Source: an uncultured Oscillospiraceae bacterium (GTDB lineage: Bacteria; Bacillota; Clostridia; Oscillospirales; Oscillospiraceae). From it: 64,000 nucleotides of DNA. Position numbers and translations under genes: made by a program. Position 1 is the first letter of the stretch, and each line of letters opens with the position of its first letter. The stretch is taken from assembly GCA_947585425.1 (NCBI GenBank), contig CANPWZ010000003.1, positions 62,001 through 126,000 of the forward strand, read 5' to 3'. Positions 36,523 to 45,858 of the stretch are shown piece after piece. The notes beneath the pieces are model-generated. The model saw only the letters and a list, made by a program, of their open reading frames with translations. It ran no database searches and had not been told where the DNA came from.

Positions 36523-37468
36523 TTGCGGCCCCTCCCCTCTTTACCGGCTTGGAGAAAAATCTGCCCTTCCAGTAGGGTACGGTCAGGAAGATGGCCACGA
36601 TAGCGGCGGAGATCAGCTTCAAATAGTTGGTGTTGATGTCGCTGAGGCTGATGACCGCCTGGATGACGACGTAATAGATGATGGCGCCGAAGGACACGGC
36701 CAGCAGGTTCAGCGCGAAGTTGCGGAACAGCCTGGAGAACACCACCTCGCCGATGATGACGGCGGCCAGACCGATGACGATGGCGCCCCGGCCCATGCTG
36801 GCATCCGCGAAGCTCTGATACTGGCTGAGCAGCGCCCCGGACAGAGCCACCAGCCCGTTGGAGATCATCAGGCCCAGCACCTTGGTCACATTGGTGTTGA
36901 TGCCCTGGGCCCGGGCCATGTTGCCGTTGGCGCCGGTGGCCCGGAGGGCGGAGCCCAGCTCGGTGCCGAAGAACCAGTACAGCACCGCGATGACGGCGAT
37001 GGTGAACACGCCCACCACTACGATGGGATGCCGGTAGAAGGGCATCTTTCCATCGGCCACCGAGCTGACGAACCGCAGGGACACCCACAGCCTGTTCAAA
37101 TTGGCCTCGTCGTTCACGTTGATGGACACATTGGCCTTCATCCCCATGATGGCCAGGTTTACCGACCACAGGCCCAGCTGGGTCAAAATGCCGGACAGGA
37201 TGGCCGGGATGCCGCAGAAGGTGTGCAGCAGACCGGTGGCCAGCCCCGCCAGAAGGCCCGCGCCAAAGGCGGCAAGCAGGGCCACAGGCACCGGGACCTG
37301 CGCCGCAAACAGCATGACGAATACGGCGCCGCCGGTGCAGAAGGAGCCGTCCACCGTCAGATCGGCCACGTCCAAAATCTTATAGGTGATGTACACGCCG
37401 ATGGCCATGATGCCCCAGATCAAGCCCTGGGACACAGCTCCCGGCAGTGCGCCGATAAAACTGCCCAT
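36515..37468 (-). CDS. ABC transporter permease (BPD_transp_2 type)
   Basis: 317 residues with about eight to nine helices. The segment LTVDGSFCTGGAVFV near the N-terminus and RATGANGNMARAQGI in the coupling loop are typical of LivH/RbsC-type permeases. It occupies the middle place of a three-gene importer and follows a strong terminator that will lower its expression relative to the binding protein. Confidence 0.92.
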   Translation of the reverse strand: MGSFIGALPGAVSQGLIWGIMAIGVYITYKILDVADLTVDGSFCTGGAVFVMLFAAQVPVPVALLAAFGAGLLAGLATGLLHTFCGIPAILSGILTQLGLWSVNLAIMGMKANVSINVNDEANLNRLWVSLRFVSSVADGKMPFYRHPIVVVGVFTIAVIAVLYWFFGTELGSALRATGANGNMARAQGINTNVTKVLGLMISNGLVALSGALLSQYQSFADASMGRGAIVIGLAAVIIGEVVFSRLFRNFALNLLAVSFGAIIYYVVIQAVISLSDINTNYLKLISAAIVAIFLTVPYWKGRFFSKPVKRGGAANA

Positions 37469-37530
37469 TTCGATTCCCCCTGGTCTGCTCGCGGGTATTC
37501 CGCAAAGCGTATTTATTGTTAGAGTCTATC

Positions 37531-37571
37531 AAAAAACAGCGGAAAAGGGAAGCCCTTTCCCGCTGTTTTTT
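37531..37571. terminator. strong hairpin between binding protein and permease genes
   Basis: Arms 37531-37549 and 37553-37571 form a 19-bp stem with one mismatch and loop AAG, ending in A/T tracts that act on either strand. It should stop most transcripts after the binding-protein gene, so that this protein exceeds the membrane parts. Confidence 0.85.
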
Positions 37572-37590
37572 TTCGTTTAACTGAAATTAC

Positions 37591-38643
37591 TCAGCCGATG
37601 GCCTCGTAGCCCTCGGGGGCGGTGAGGCCCAGCGCCTCGCACATGGTGGGATTGTACTTGGGGGTAAAATCGGGGGCGTAGCCGATGGGAGTGGTGGCGA
37701 TGTCGGCCTCGCCGGTCAGGATCTTGGCTGCCATCTCGCCGGTGGCGTAGCCCAGGTCATAGTAGCTGATCGTCAGAGAAGCCACGCCGCAGCCCTTGCA
37801 GATGCTCTCCTCACCGGCGAAGACGGGGATCTTGCCGTGGCAGATGTTGTCCACGATGGTGGTGTTGGACGCGGCGGTGTTGTCAGTGGGGATGTAGATC
37901 ACGTCGCTGTTGTCAGCGGCGGTCTGGCAAACGGCGGCCATATCGTTGGAGTCGGAGAAGGCGTACTGGGCGCAGGTGTAGCCCATGCCCTCCAGATAAC
38001 CCTGGACGGTATCCACCTGGTACTGGCTGTTGGGCTCGTTGGAGCAGTACAGCAGGCCAACATTCTTGGCGTCGGGGCACCACTCCTTGATCATAGCGGC
38101 CTGCTGGTCCAGGGGGGCCAGGTCGGAGGTGCCGGAGATGTTGCCGCCCACGGTGCCGGAGAAGTTCTCAATGCCCAGGGCCACGCCGTACTCGGTGACG
38201 GAGGTGCCCAGGATGGGGATGTCGGCGGTGGCGGCCGCGGCGGCCTGGAGAGCCGCGGTGGCGTTGGCCATGATCAGATCCACACCGTCGGCCACGAAGG
38301 CGTTGGCGATGGTGGAGCAGGTGTTGGAGTCATTGGCGGCGTTCTGATAGTCGAACTCCACCTGACCGGGCAGCAGCGCGTTCAGAGCGTCCTGGAAGCC
38401 CTGGGTGGCCAAATCCAGCGCGTCGTGGGTGACCAGCTGGGAGATGCCGACCTTATAGGTCTTGGCAGTGGGGGCCTCGCTGGGCTCCTCGCCGGACTGA
38501 GAGGGCTCGCCGCCGCTCTGGGATGCGGGGGTCTCGGAGTTGTTGGGGTTCTGGGCGGGGCCGGGGCCGGTCACGGTGTCCCCGCAGGCGCACAGGGCGA
38601 AGGCCATGACCAGGGCCAGCAGGAGCGCGATATACTTCTTCAT
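37591..38643 (-). CDS. ABC transporter substrate-binding lipoprotein (ABC_sub_bind family)
   Basis: 350 residues. A signal peptide ends in the lipobox LCAC with Cys20. A Ser/Glu/Pro linker runs to about residue 50, then the periplasmic-binding fold begins KTYKVGISQLVTHDALD. This PF04392-type family includes tryptophan-binding TrpX. The fold contains GLLYCSNEPNSQYQVD and IPVFAGEESICKG. The start at 38643 follows GGAGGAA; the gene has a near-consensus promoter. Confidence 0.92.
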   Translation of the reverse strand: MKKYIALLLALVMAFALCACGDTVTGPGPAQNPNNSETPASQSGGEPSQSGEEPSEAPTAKTYKVGISQLVTHDALDLATQGFQDALNALLPGQVEFDYQNAANDSNTCSTIANAFVADGVDLIMANATAALQAAAAATADIPILGTSVTEYGVALGIENFSGTVGGNISGTSDLAPLDQQAAMIKEWCPDAKNVGLLYCSNEPNSQYQVDTVQGYLEGMGYTCAQYAFSDSNDMAAVCQTAADNSDVIYIPTDNTAASNTTIVDNICHGKIPVFAGEESICKGCGVASLTISYYDLGYATGEMAAKILTGEADIATTPIGYAPDFTPKYNPTMCEALGLTAPEGYEAIG

Positions 38644-38708
38644 TTCGGTTTCCTCCAATTTCATGCAGTCTTTATCGCTTTGTGCTGTAAAAGCATCAAC
38701 ACTTGTGC

Positions 38709-38737
38709 AGTATATTCCATCAAAGCGCCGCTGTCAA
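38709..38737 (-). promoter_or_regulatory. sigma-A promoter of the ABC importer operon
   Basis: Perfect TTGACA (38732-38737), 17-base spacer, TATACT (38709-38714) on the minus strand; leader of about 60 bases. No riboswitch or T-box motif was recognised in the leader. Confidence 0.85.
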
Positions 38738-38803
38738 TATAAATCGTCACATTTTTTCCCGGAAAACCCTCCAAAATTCCGTCGTTTTCCCGGATTCCCG
38801 GTG

Positions 38804-38832
38804 TTGCAATCCGAAAAGAATCCCATTATAAT
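38804..38832 (+). promoter_or_regulatory. sigma-A promoter of typA
   Basis: TTGCAA (38804-38809), 17-base spacer, perfect TATAAT (38827-38832), 40 bases before the typA ATG. It is divergent from the ABC importer promoter, with about 70 bases between their -35 elements. Confidence 0.82.
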
Positions 38833-38872
38833 AAGTAGCTGTGACTTTTAACAAGATTTGCGAGGAATCCTT

Positions 38873-40705
38873 ATGAAGAACGAGAAATTGCGCAACGTCG
38901 CCATCATCGCCCACGTGGACCACGGCAAGACCACCCTGGTGGATGAGATGCTCAAGCAGGGCGGCATTTACCGGGAGAACCAGGCCACCGTGGAGCGGGT
39001 CATGGACTCCAACGACCTGGAGCGGGAGCGGGGCATCACCATCCTGGCCAAGAACACCGCCGTCCACTACAAGGACGTGAAGATCAACATCGTGGACACC
39101 CCGGGCCACGCCGACTTCGGCGGCGAGGTGGAGCGCATTTTGAAGATGGTCAACGGGGTCATCCTGCTGGTGGACGCCGCCGAGGGCCCCATGCCCCAGA
39201 CCCGCTTCGTGCTGTCCCGGGCCCTGGAGCTGGGCCACCGGGTCATCGTGGTGCTGAACAAGATCGACCGGCCCGACCAGCGGGTCCACGAGGTCATCGA
39301 CGAGTGCCTGGAGCTGCTGCTGGACCTGGACGCCACCGACGAGCAGCTTGACTCCCCCATGCTGTTCTGCTCCGGCCGGCAGGGCACCGCCTCCTACTCC
39401 CCCGAGGCGGCCGGCACCGACCTGGTCCCCCTGTTCGAGACCATCCTGGACTATATCCCCGCCCCTGAGTGCGACCCCGAGGCCCCCTTCCAGATGCTGG
39501 TGTCCTCCATCGACTATAATGAGTTCGTGGGCCGCATCGCCATCGGCCGCATCGAGCGGGGGACCATCAAACAGAACCAGGAGATCGCGGTGTGCAACTA
39601 CCACTCCCCCGACGTGCCGCCCCGCAAGGCGAAAGCGGTCTCCCTTTACACCTTTGACGGGCTCAACCGCACCCCCGTCACCGAGGCCGCCGCCGGCGAG
39701 ATCATCGCCATGAGCGGCATCGGGGACATCACCATCGGCGACACCATCTGCGCCCCCGCCGCCCCGGAGCCCATCGAGTTCGTGAAGATCTCCGCGCCCA
39801 CCATGGAGATGACCTTCTCGGTGAACGACTCCCCCTTCGCCGGCCGGGAGGGCAAATACGTCACCTCCCGCCAGATCCGGGACCGGCTGTTCCGGGAGAC
39901 CCTGAAGGACGTCTCCCTTCGGGTGACCGAGGTGGAGGGCTCCACCGACGCCTTCAACGTGGCCGGCCGGGGCGAGATGTCCCTGTCCATCCTAATCGAG
40001 ACCATGCGCCGGGAGGGCTATGAGTTCCAGGTCTCCCCGCCCCGCGTCCTCTACCAGGAGGTGGACGGCAAAAAGTGCGAGCCCGTGGAGCGGGTGGTCA
40101 TCGACGTGCCCGCTGACAATGTGGGCGCGGTCATGGAGAAGCTGGGCGCCCGCAAGGGGGAGTTTCTCTCCATGAACCCCATCGGCAGCCGCACCAAGCT
40201 GGAGTTCCTGGTACCCTCCCGGGGGCTGTTCGGCTACCGCAACGAGTTCTTGACCGACACCAAGGGCGAGGGCATCATGGCCTCTGTCTTTGAGAAATAC
40301 GCCCCCTACAAGGGGGACATCCAGCGGCGGAACACCGGCTCCCTGGTGGCCTACGAGACCGGCGAGTCGGTGACCTATGGCCTGTACTTCGCCCAGGAGC
40401 GCGGGGCCCTGTTCATCGGCGCCGGCGTCCCCGTGTACGAGGGCATGGTGGTAGGCGTCTGCCCCAAGCTGGAGGACATCACCGTCAACGTGTGCCGGAA
40501 GAAGCAGCTCACCAATATGCGGGCCTCCGGCTCCGACGAGGCCCTGCGGCTGGTCCCGCCCAGGCAGATGTCCCTGGAGCAGTGCCTGGAATTCCTGGCG
40601 GACGACGAGCTGCTGGAGGTCACGCCCGAAAACCTGCGCCTCCGCAAGCGAATCCTGAACCACGACAAGCGGATGAAGGCCCTCATGCGGGGCAAGAACG
40701 GCTGA
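38873..40705 (+). CDS. typA: translational GTPase TypA/BipA
   Basis: 610 residues. G1 AHVDHGKTT, G3 DTPGHADFGGE and G4 NKIDRP are followed by EF-G-like domains and the BipA-specific C-terminal domain. It binds ribosomes and helps assembly under cold or other stress. The ATG at 38873 has GAGGAA six bases upstream. The gene is monocistronic, bounded by its own promoter and terminator. Confidence 0.96.
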   Translation: MKNEKLRNVAIIAHVDHGKTTLVDEMLKQGGIYRENQATVERVMDSNDLERERGITILAKNTAVHYKDVKINIVDTPGHADFGGEVERILKMVNGVILLVDAAEGPMPQTRFVLSRALELGHRVIVVLNKIDRPDQRVHEVIDECLELLLDLDATDEQLDSPMLFCSGRQGTASYSPEAAGTDLVPLFETILDYIPAPECDPEAPFQMLVSSIDYNEFVGRIAIGRIERGTIKQNQEIAVCNYHSPDVPPRKAKAVSLYTFDGLNRTPVTEAAAGEIIAMSGIGDITIGDTICAPAAPEPIEFVKISAPTMEMTFSVNDSPFAGREGKYVTSRQIRDRLFRETLKDVSLRVTEVEGSTDAFNVAGRGEMSLSILIETMRREGYEFQVSPPRVLYQEVDGKKCEPVERVVIDVPADNVGAVMEKLGARKGEFLSMNPIGSRTKLEFLVPSRGLFGYRNEFLTDTKGEGIMASVFEKYAPYKGDIQRRNTGSLVAYETGESVTYGLYFAQERGALFIGAGVPVYEGMVVGVCPKLEDITVNVCRKKQLTNMRASGSDEALRLVPPRQMSLEQCLEFLADDELLEVTPENLRLRKRILNHDKRMKALMRGKNG

Positions 40706-40721
40706 ACAAAATACAGACAGA

Positions 40722-40751
40722 GAGGGCGTCCCGAGCGGGACGCCCTCTTTT
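40722..40751 (+). terminator. intrinsic terminator after typA
   Basis: Perfect 11-bp stem (GAGGGCGTCCC/GGGACGCCCTC, loop GAGC) followed by TTTTC, 16 bases after the stop codon. Confidence 0.88.
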
Positions 40752-40789
40752 CACGCTTTCCAGTTTTCGCCCCAAAGGCGGTCAGCCCG

Positions 40790-41380
40790 TCAGTAATCGA
40801 ACAGGCAGTGCCCGCAGGCGTTGATGACGGTGGTCCCTCCCAGCCGGGTGAGCTGGGGGACGTGGATCCCGTAATTTTTGTGGATGTGGCCGTGGATGAA
40901 GTATTTGGGATGATACCGCTCCACCAGCCCGCCGAAGCACTCGAACCCCCGGTGGGCCAGGGTGTCGAAGTCGTTGACGTGGCGGGCGGGGGCATGGGTG
41001 AGCAGGATGTCGATCCCCCCGCTCCTCCACAGGGCCGGCTTCAGCCGCCAGAGCCTGCGGCGCATCTGTTCCTCGGTGTACATATGCTTCCCGTCCCGGT
41101 AGCGGAAGGACCCTCCCAGCCCCAGGATGCGGACGCCATCGTGGACATAGAGCTGGCCGTCCACACAGACACAGCCCTCCGGCGGCGCCGTGTCGAACCG
41201 CTCATCGTGGTTGCCGTGGACGTACAGCAGCGGGCAGTGGCTCATGGTCACCAGAAACTCCAGATACTCCCGCCGCAGGTCCCCGCAGGACAGGATGAGA
41301 TCCACCCCGTCCAGCATACCCGGCGTGTAATAGTCGTAATACTGCTTGGATACCTCATCGGAGACGGCCAGGATCTTCAT
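40790..41380 (-). CDS. metallophosphoesterase with atypical first motif
   Basis: 196 residues. The motifs CGDLRREYL, HGNHDERF, THAPARH and GHIHKNYG are present. Motif I reads SDEVSKQYYD, lacking the usual Asp-x-His, a variant common to a clostridial subgroup in which the His is replaced. The protein is cytoplasmic with unknown substrate. It overlaps the BMP-domain gene by four bases (ATGA), so the two are coupled. Confidence 0.85.
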   Translation of the reverse strand: MKILAVSDEVSKQYYDYYTPGMLDGVDLILSCGDLRREYLEFLVTMSHCPLLYVHGNHDERFDTAPPEGCVCVDGQLYVHDGVRILGLGGSFRYRDGKHMYTEEQMRRRLWRLKPALWRSGGIDILLTHAPARHVNDFDTLAHRGFECFGGLVERYHPKYFIHGHIHKNYGIHVPQLTRLGGTTVINACGHCLFDY

Positions 41381-43302
41381 GCCTGTCCCTTCCTGTCTTT
41401 TGCGGCGGGCTTGACGCCCACCTGATCCACGGTGGCTTTGCCCACATCGGTGAGCTGGTCATAGCTGGGGATGGAGCCCTCCACGTTCTCCATCAGCCAG
41501 TCCATGGTGATGATCTGCTCCGTGGTGAGATCCCCGCTCATCTCTCTGCCGCCCTGGGCGTAGAGGGTGCCCCGGAAGGGCCGGCAGAGATCGGCGCGGA
41601 TGCTCCGCTTGAGCAGCTCCGCCAGCTTACGGGTGATGGGAGGCACCTTGTCCGAGCAGGCAAGATCCACCACGCCGGCGGACATGCCCCAGTAGTAGTT
41701 GACGGCCCGTTCGGTCTCCTCATACTCCGCCCGGAAGGATTTGTCCTTGATGCGGCGGAGCATCTCCTCATAGTAGACGCCCCAGTTCCACACAGGCACC
41801 GCCAGGTTCACCCGGCCGCCCTCGGTGACCAGGGACAGGCCGAAGCTGGCCCAGCTTTCCTCCCCCTTGCGGGTCAGATCCTGAGAGGACATCAGGCGGA
41901 TGCCCCGGTCGGTGAGGCGCTTCATGGCCGCCCCGGCCCCGTCCACCGAGGTCCACTCCAGATAGACCTTGGCGGTGGGGTTGACCATCTGGACCCCCAG
42001 GGCAAAGGCGTTCACCCCGGCGATCTGGCCGTAAATGGGGTAGTCACAGAGATAGCCCACGTCGTCCCGGCCGGCCAGGGCCCCGGCGATGGCCCCCACC
42101 ACGAATTTCGCCTCGTAGATCCGGGCGTAATAGGTACGGATATACCGATGGGACTGGTTCAGGGAGCAGTTGAGGATGGATACCTCCGGGTGCTCCACCG
42201 CCGCCCGCAGGGAGGCGGGCAGCAGCCGGGGAGATGTGGTAAAGAGGATGGTGTTCCCGTCTGCGATAGCCTTTTCGATGACCTCATAGGGGTCGCCCTC
42301 CAGGGCGTTGAAATAGGGCGTCGTGTCGATCCTGCCCTCGAACACCCGCTGGACATGGAGCCGCCCCTGTTCATGGCCCCGGGTCCAGGCGGCGGAGGCG
42401 GGGTCCTTGTCGTGGATGAAGGCCACCTTGCGGCCCCTGCCCTCCCCGGGGGTGAGCACCTTGGTGATGAGGCCGGGCTTCTTTTCCTCCGGGGCCAGCT
42501 TCACGTCGATGGGGGCCTCCTCCTGTTGGAGGGCGATCTCCTCCCACACCTTGGAGAGCATCTTCCTGATCTCCCCCTCGGTGGAACTGCGCAGGGTCTG
42601 CCAGCCGTATACCCGCAGGAAGGCCAGGAGGGCGTCCCCCAGAGTGGAGGACAGCTTCGCGCCGCCGCTGGCCTCATAGGCCCGGCGGAAGTAATAGCAG
42701 GCGGAGGTGAAAGAGGCCCGCTCCTCCTCGCTCCACATCACATCCGGGTCCCTGCCGAGCAGGGTCAGCAGCTCTGCGGCGCTCCCCTGCCTGGAGAACT
42801 CGATGGAGTTGGTGCCGCTGAGCTTGTAGAAGTCCAGCAGCTCATAATACCGCTCCACCTCGGGGGAGCCGTTGCGCTCAGGCAGCACCCGGATCACGTG
42901 GGCGTAGACCGTCTCCGCGCCAAAATACTTCAGCACGGAGACCCGCTTGTTCCCCTCCTCCACATAATAGCGGTTCATGTACTCATAGCACTTGATGGCG
43001 TCCCGGATGCCCTCCTCCAGGTGGGAGACGCACAGAGCGGTCCACTTGGCGGCAAACTCGCTGTTCACATCGATGATGGGCATGAAATTGCGGGCAAAGG
43101 CGCTGGTGCGTCCGCCGGTCAACGTGCCCGCCACAAAGCTCATCGGGATCTGCATGACGCCCACATCCACCCCGCGGTTGAGCCGCTCGGCAGGGACAAA
43201 GTCGGACAGGGCGGGCAGGCAGGGATACTCTCCTCTGGCGGTACAGGCGCGGAACTCCCTCTGGCCCAGCTTCAGCGCCTCTTTGTAGTCAGCGTTCGGC
43301 AT
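41377..43302 (-). CDS. cytoplasmic BMP-domain protein with ParB-like N-terminal region
   Basis: 641 residues with no signal peptide or lipobox. The N-terminal half contains VEEGNKRVSVLKYFG (about 114-128), like the nucleic-acid/nucleotide-binding core of ParB-type domains. The C-terminal half, from GRKVAFIHDKDP near 296, is a basic-membrane-protein (PnrA-type nucleoside-binding) fold with a conserved AGALAGRDDVGYLCDYPIYG. Such proteins normally bind nucleosides outside the cell; this one should bind a ligand inside, so it may be a regulator (compare Bacillus Med). A phosphoesterase gene is coupled downstream. Confidence 0.75.
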   Translation of the reverse strand: MPNADYKEALKLGQREFRACTARGEYPCLPALSDFVPAERLNRGVDVGVMQIPMSFVAGTLTGGRTSAFARNFMPIIDVNSEFAAKWTALCVSHLEEGIRDAIKCYEYMNRYYVEEGNKRVSVLKYFGAETVYAHVIRVLPERNGSPEVERYYELLDFYKLSGTNSIEFSRQGSAAELLTLLGRDPDVMWSEEERASFTSACYYFRRAYEASGGAKLSSTLGDALLAFLRVYGWQTLRSSTEGEIRKMLSKVWEEIALQQEEAPIDVKLAPEEKKPGLITKVLTPGEGRGRKVAFIHDKDPASAAWTRGHEQGRLHVQRVFEGRIDTTPYFNALEGDPYEVIEKAIADGNTILFTTSPRLLPASLRAAVEHPEVSILNCSLNQSHRYIRTYYARIYEAKFVVGAIAGALAGRDDVGYLCDYPIYGQIAGVNAFALGVQMVNPTAKVYLEWTSVDGAGAAMKRLTDRGIRLMSSQDLTRKGEESWASFGLSLVTEGGRVNLAVPVWNWGVYYEEMLRRIKDKSFRAEYEETERAVNYYWGMSAGVVDLACSDKVPPITRKLAELLKRSIRADLCRPFRGTLYAQGGREMSGDLTTEQIITMDWLMENVEGSIPSYDQLTDVGKATVDQVGVKPAAKDRKGQA

Positions 43303-43403
43303 AAATGATCCTCCTCCGGATCGTCACAAAAGGGTTGAAAAACACTCTGAAACCGATGTGATAATACCACGGCGAGGCCGGACGTGCCAGTGTCACCTTG
43401 GAC

Positions 43404-43455
43404 AAAAAGCGGCCCGTCCCTCCCCCGCCGGCGGGCGGTTTTGACGGGGCGGGCC
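43404..43455 (-). terminator. terminator after the MATE gene
   Basis: Outer 10-bp arms (43411-43420 and 43446-43455; one C.A mismatch on the minus strand) with an inner GC stem, followed by GCTTTTT. Confidence 0.6.
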
Positions 43456-44834
43456 TCACTGGTCCGCCACCAGATTGTTCACCCAGCGGCGGCTCCTCAC
43501 CAGCCAGAAGCCGATGGCCGCCTTGACCAGATTCAGTCCCTCCACCACGGCGTACATGGGCACCACCGGCAGGGCGGTGAACCGGGATAGCACAAAGGCC
43601 ACGGGGATGCTCAGCACCCAGAGGAAGCAGCAGTCGAAGATGAAGGTGATGACCGTCTTGCCCCCGGAGCGGAGCGTAAAGTACGCGGAGTTGACAAAGG
43701 CGTTCAGCGGCATCATGGCGGCGGCCACCAGCAGCAGCCGGACGGCCAGTGTCTTGACGGCGGCAGTGGTGTTGTAGATCTGGGGGATCAGCGGGGACAG
43801 CAGCGCCATCGCCGCCCCGACGGCCACGCTGAGCGCCACCGAGAAGGCGATGAGCTTCCGGTCCTCGTCCACGGCGCGCTCGGTCTCCCCCGCTCCCAGC
43901 AGCTTGCCCACGATGATGGCCACGGCGTCCCCCATGGCCAAAAAGGCGCAGAAGAACAGGTTGGACACGGTGGTGGAGATGTTGAAGGCGGACACCACCT
44001 CCAGCCCCCGCATGGAATAGCACTGGTTCAGCGTCGCCATGCCGCCGGCCCACAGCACCTCGTTGGCCAGCAGGGGCGCGCCCAGGATCAGCACCTGCCG
44101 CAACAGCTCCCCCGGCACCCGCAGGGAGCGCCAGGCCCCCGCGATGTAGGGCGGTGCAGATGGGTCCACAGCACCACGATGAGGCACTCCACGCACCGCG
44201 CCATGACGGTGGCCGCGGCCGCCCCCACCACGCCAAGGGCGGGAAAGCCGAATTTGCCGAAGATGAGGATGTAGTTGAAGCACACGTTGACCAGCACCGC
44301 CGCCACGCCGGCCGCCATGGGCACCACCGTCTCCCCTGTGCTGCGCAGGGTGCCGGCGTACATCTGGGTCACGGCGAAGGGGATCATCTGCCACAGCATC
44401 ACGTGCAGGTAGTCCATCCCGTGACCCAGCGTGGCGGCCAGGTCCAGATCCTCCTCTCCCTGGTGGAGGAACAGGGAGATCAGCTCCTCCCCGCAGGCGA
44501 GGAACAGGGCCAGGAACACCGCCACCGAGGCCATGGCGATGAACAGCTTGATCCGCAGGGTGTCCCGGATGCCCTTGTCGTCCCCCTTGCCGTAGAACTG
44601 GGCGGTGAAGATGCCCGGGCCGGCCAGCCCTCCGAAGATACACAGGTTGAAGATGAACAGCAGCTGGTTGACGATGGCCACGCCCGACATGGGCTCGGTC
44701 CCCACCTGGCCCACCATCACGTTGTCCAGCAGGCTGACGAAGTTGGTGATCACATTTTGCAGCAGGATCGGAGCCATGACGGCCAGCAGACGCCGGTAAA
44801 AAGCCCGGTCGCCGATGAATTTACACAGGACCAT
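43456..44834 (-). pseudogene. MATE family multidrug efflux gene, frameshifted
   Basis: The N-terminal half (from ATG 44834) reads a normal MATE protein through VVLWTHLHRP and then runs into nonsense, stopping at 44088. The C-terminal half continues in another frame from PYIAGAWRSLRVPGELL to the stop at 43456. Adding one C to the CCC run at 44149-44151 (plus strand GGG) restores a continuous 459-residue, 12-helix protein. All else looks intact, including a promoter and ribosome site. The break may be a real recent mutation, phase variation or a sequence error. Family members export cationic drugs with Na+ or H+ antiport. Confidence 0.85.
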
Positions 44835-44876
44835 GGAAACACCTCACGGGGATCAGATCGGCAAAGCCGATGTTTG

Positions 44877-44905
44877 ATTGTATCGGAATCCGGCGGAAAA
44901 TGCAA
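44877..44905 (-). promoter_or_regulatory. promoter of the MATE gene
   Basis: TTGCAT (44900-44905), 17-base spacer, TACAAT (44877-44882) on the minus strand, about 45 bases before the ATG. Confidence 0.7.
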
Positions 44906-44916
44906 CCCCCCGCGTG

Positions 44917-44944
44917 AAAAAGCCGCTGCCACCGGCAGCGGCTC
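44917..44944. terminator. terminator after degV
   Basis: Perfect 10-bp stem (44921-44930 with 44934-44943), three-base loop, followed by TTTTC on the minus strand and by CTTTTCT on the plus strand. Confidence 0.85.
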
Positions 44945-44954
44945 TTTTCTGATT

Positions 44955-45827
44955 TCAGGGGTCGGTGCGCACCGCCCCGCACCCCAGGGCCCCCGGCCCC
45001 GTGTGGGTGGCGATGGAGAGGGTCAGCGGTTCGCCGGTGACGTCCGGGAAATCAGGAAACGCGGCGTGGACCTGAGAGCGCCAGTCCTCCAGCAGCTCTT
45101 TGGACACCTGGCTGCACGCGATCTTGATGGCCAGACGGCCCGCGTCCTTCAGGGGCCTGAGCCGGCCCTCCACATCGGAGCGCAGCCGGCGGAGCATATC
45201 CTCCCGGGCGGCCTTCATGCCCCGGACCTTGCCCACGGCGTTGAGCTTCTCCCCGTAGATCTCCAGCACCGGCTTGATGTTCAGCATGGTCCCGGCGATG
45301 GCCTCCACCCCGGACACCCGCCCCCCCTTGCGGAGGTACTTCAGGTTGTCCACCGTGATATAGATGGCGGCGTCGTAGGCCTGCTCCTCAAGCGTTTTGC
45401 GGATGGATGCGGCGTCCTGTCCAGCCTCCGCCAGCTTCAAAGCGTCCATCACCGAGTGCCGCTGGGTCACCGAGATGCGCCGGTTGTCGGCCACCTCCAC
45501 CCTGCCGTCATAGTCCTGGGCCAGGATGCAGGCGGTGGCGTAGGAGTTGCTGAGGCCCGCCGTCATGGGGATGTAGACCAGCTGGTCGCTGCTCTCCAGC
45601 ACCCGGTCCCACAGGGCGGTGATGTCGCCGGGAGCGGGCTGGGAGGTAAAAATATCCGCCCCGGCCTGCTGCTGGCCGTAGAAGAACTCCTGAGTCAGGC
45701 CGTCGCCCTCATAGTAGATCTTCCCGTTGATATGCACCGGCATGGGCACCACCGCGACGCCCAGAGCCTTGCCCTCGGCCACAGAGATACCGCTGTTGCT
45801 GTCGGTCACGATCGCAGTTTTCGCCAT
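44955..45827 (-). CDS. DegV family fatty-acid-binding protein
   Basis: 290 residues. The N-terminus TAIVTDSNSGIS and the middle IPMTAGLSNSYATA and NLKYLRKGGRVSG are family signatures; the last two contact the fatty acid. FakB-type DegV proteins present fatty acids to the kinase FakA, which is not in this window. It lies 31 bases downstream of the phosphorylase gene and may share its transcript. Confidence 0.92.
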   Translation of the reverse strand: MAKTAIVTDSNSGISVAEGKALGVAVVPMPVHINGKIYYEGDGLTQEFFYGQQQAGADIFTSQPAPGDITALWDRVLESSDQLVYIPMTAGLSNSYATACILAQDYDGRVEVADNRRISVTQRHSVMDALKLAEAGQDAASIRKTLEEQAYDAAIYITVDNLKYLRKGGRVSGVEAIAGTMLNIKPVLEIYGEKLNAVGKVRGMKAAREDMLRRLRSDVEGRLRPLKDAGRLAIKIACSQVSKELLEDWRSQVHAAFPDFPDVTGEPLTLSIATHTGPGALGCGAVRTDP

Positions 45828-45858
45828 AATAGCGTGCCCTCTCTCTGTTGATGTCAGA

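Noticed and set aside
38644-38708. Possible riboswitch or T-box in the leader of the ABC importer
   Set aside because: The leader is only about 60 bases, with no terminator-antiterminator pair or T-box sequence visible.
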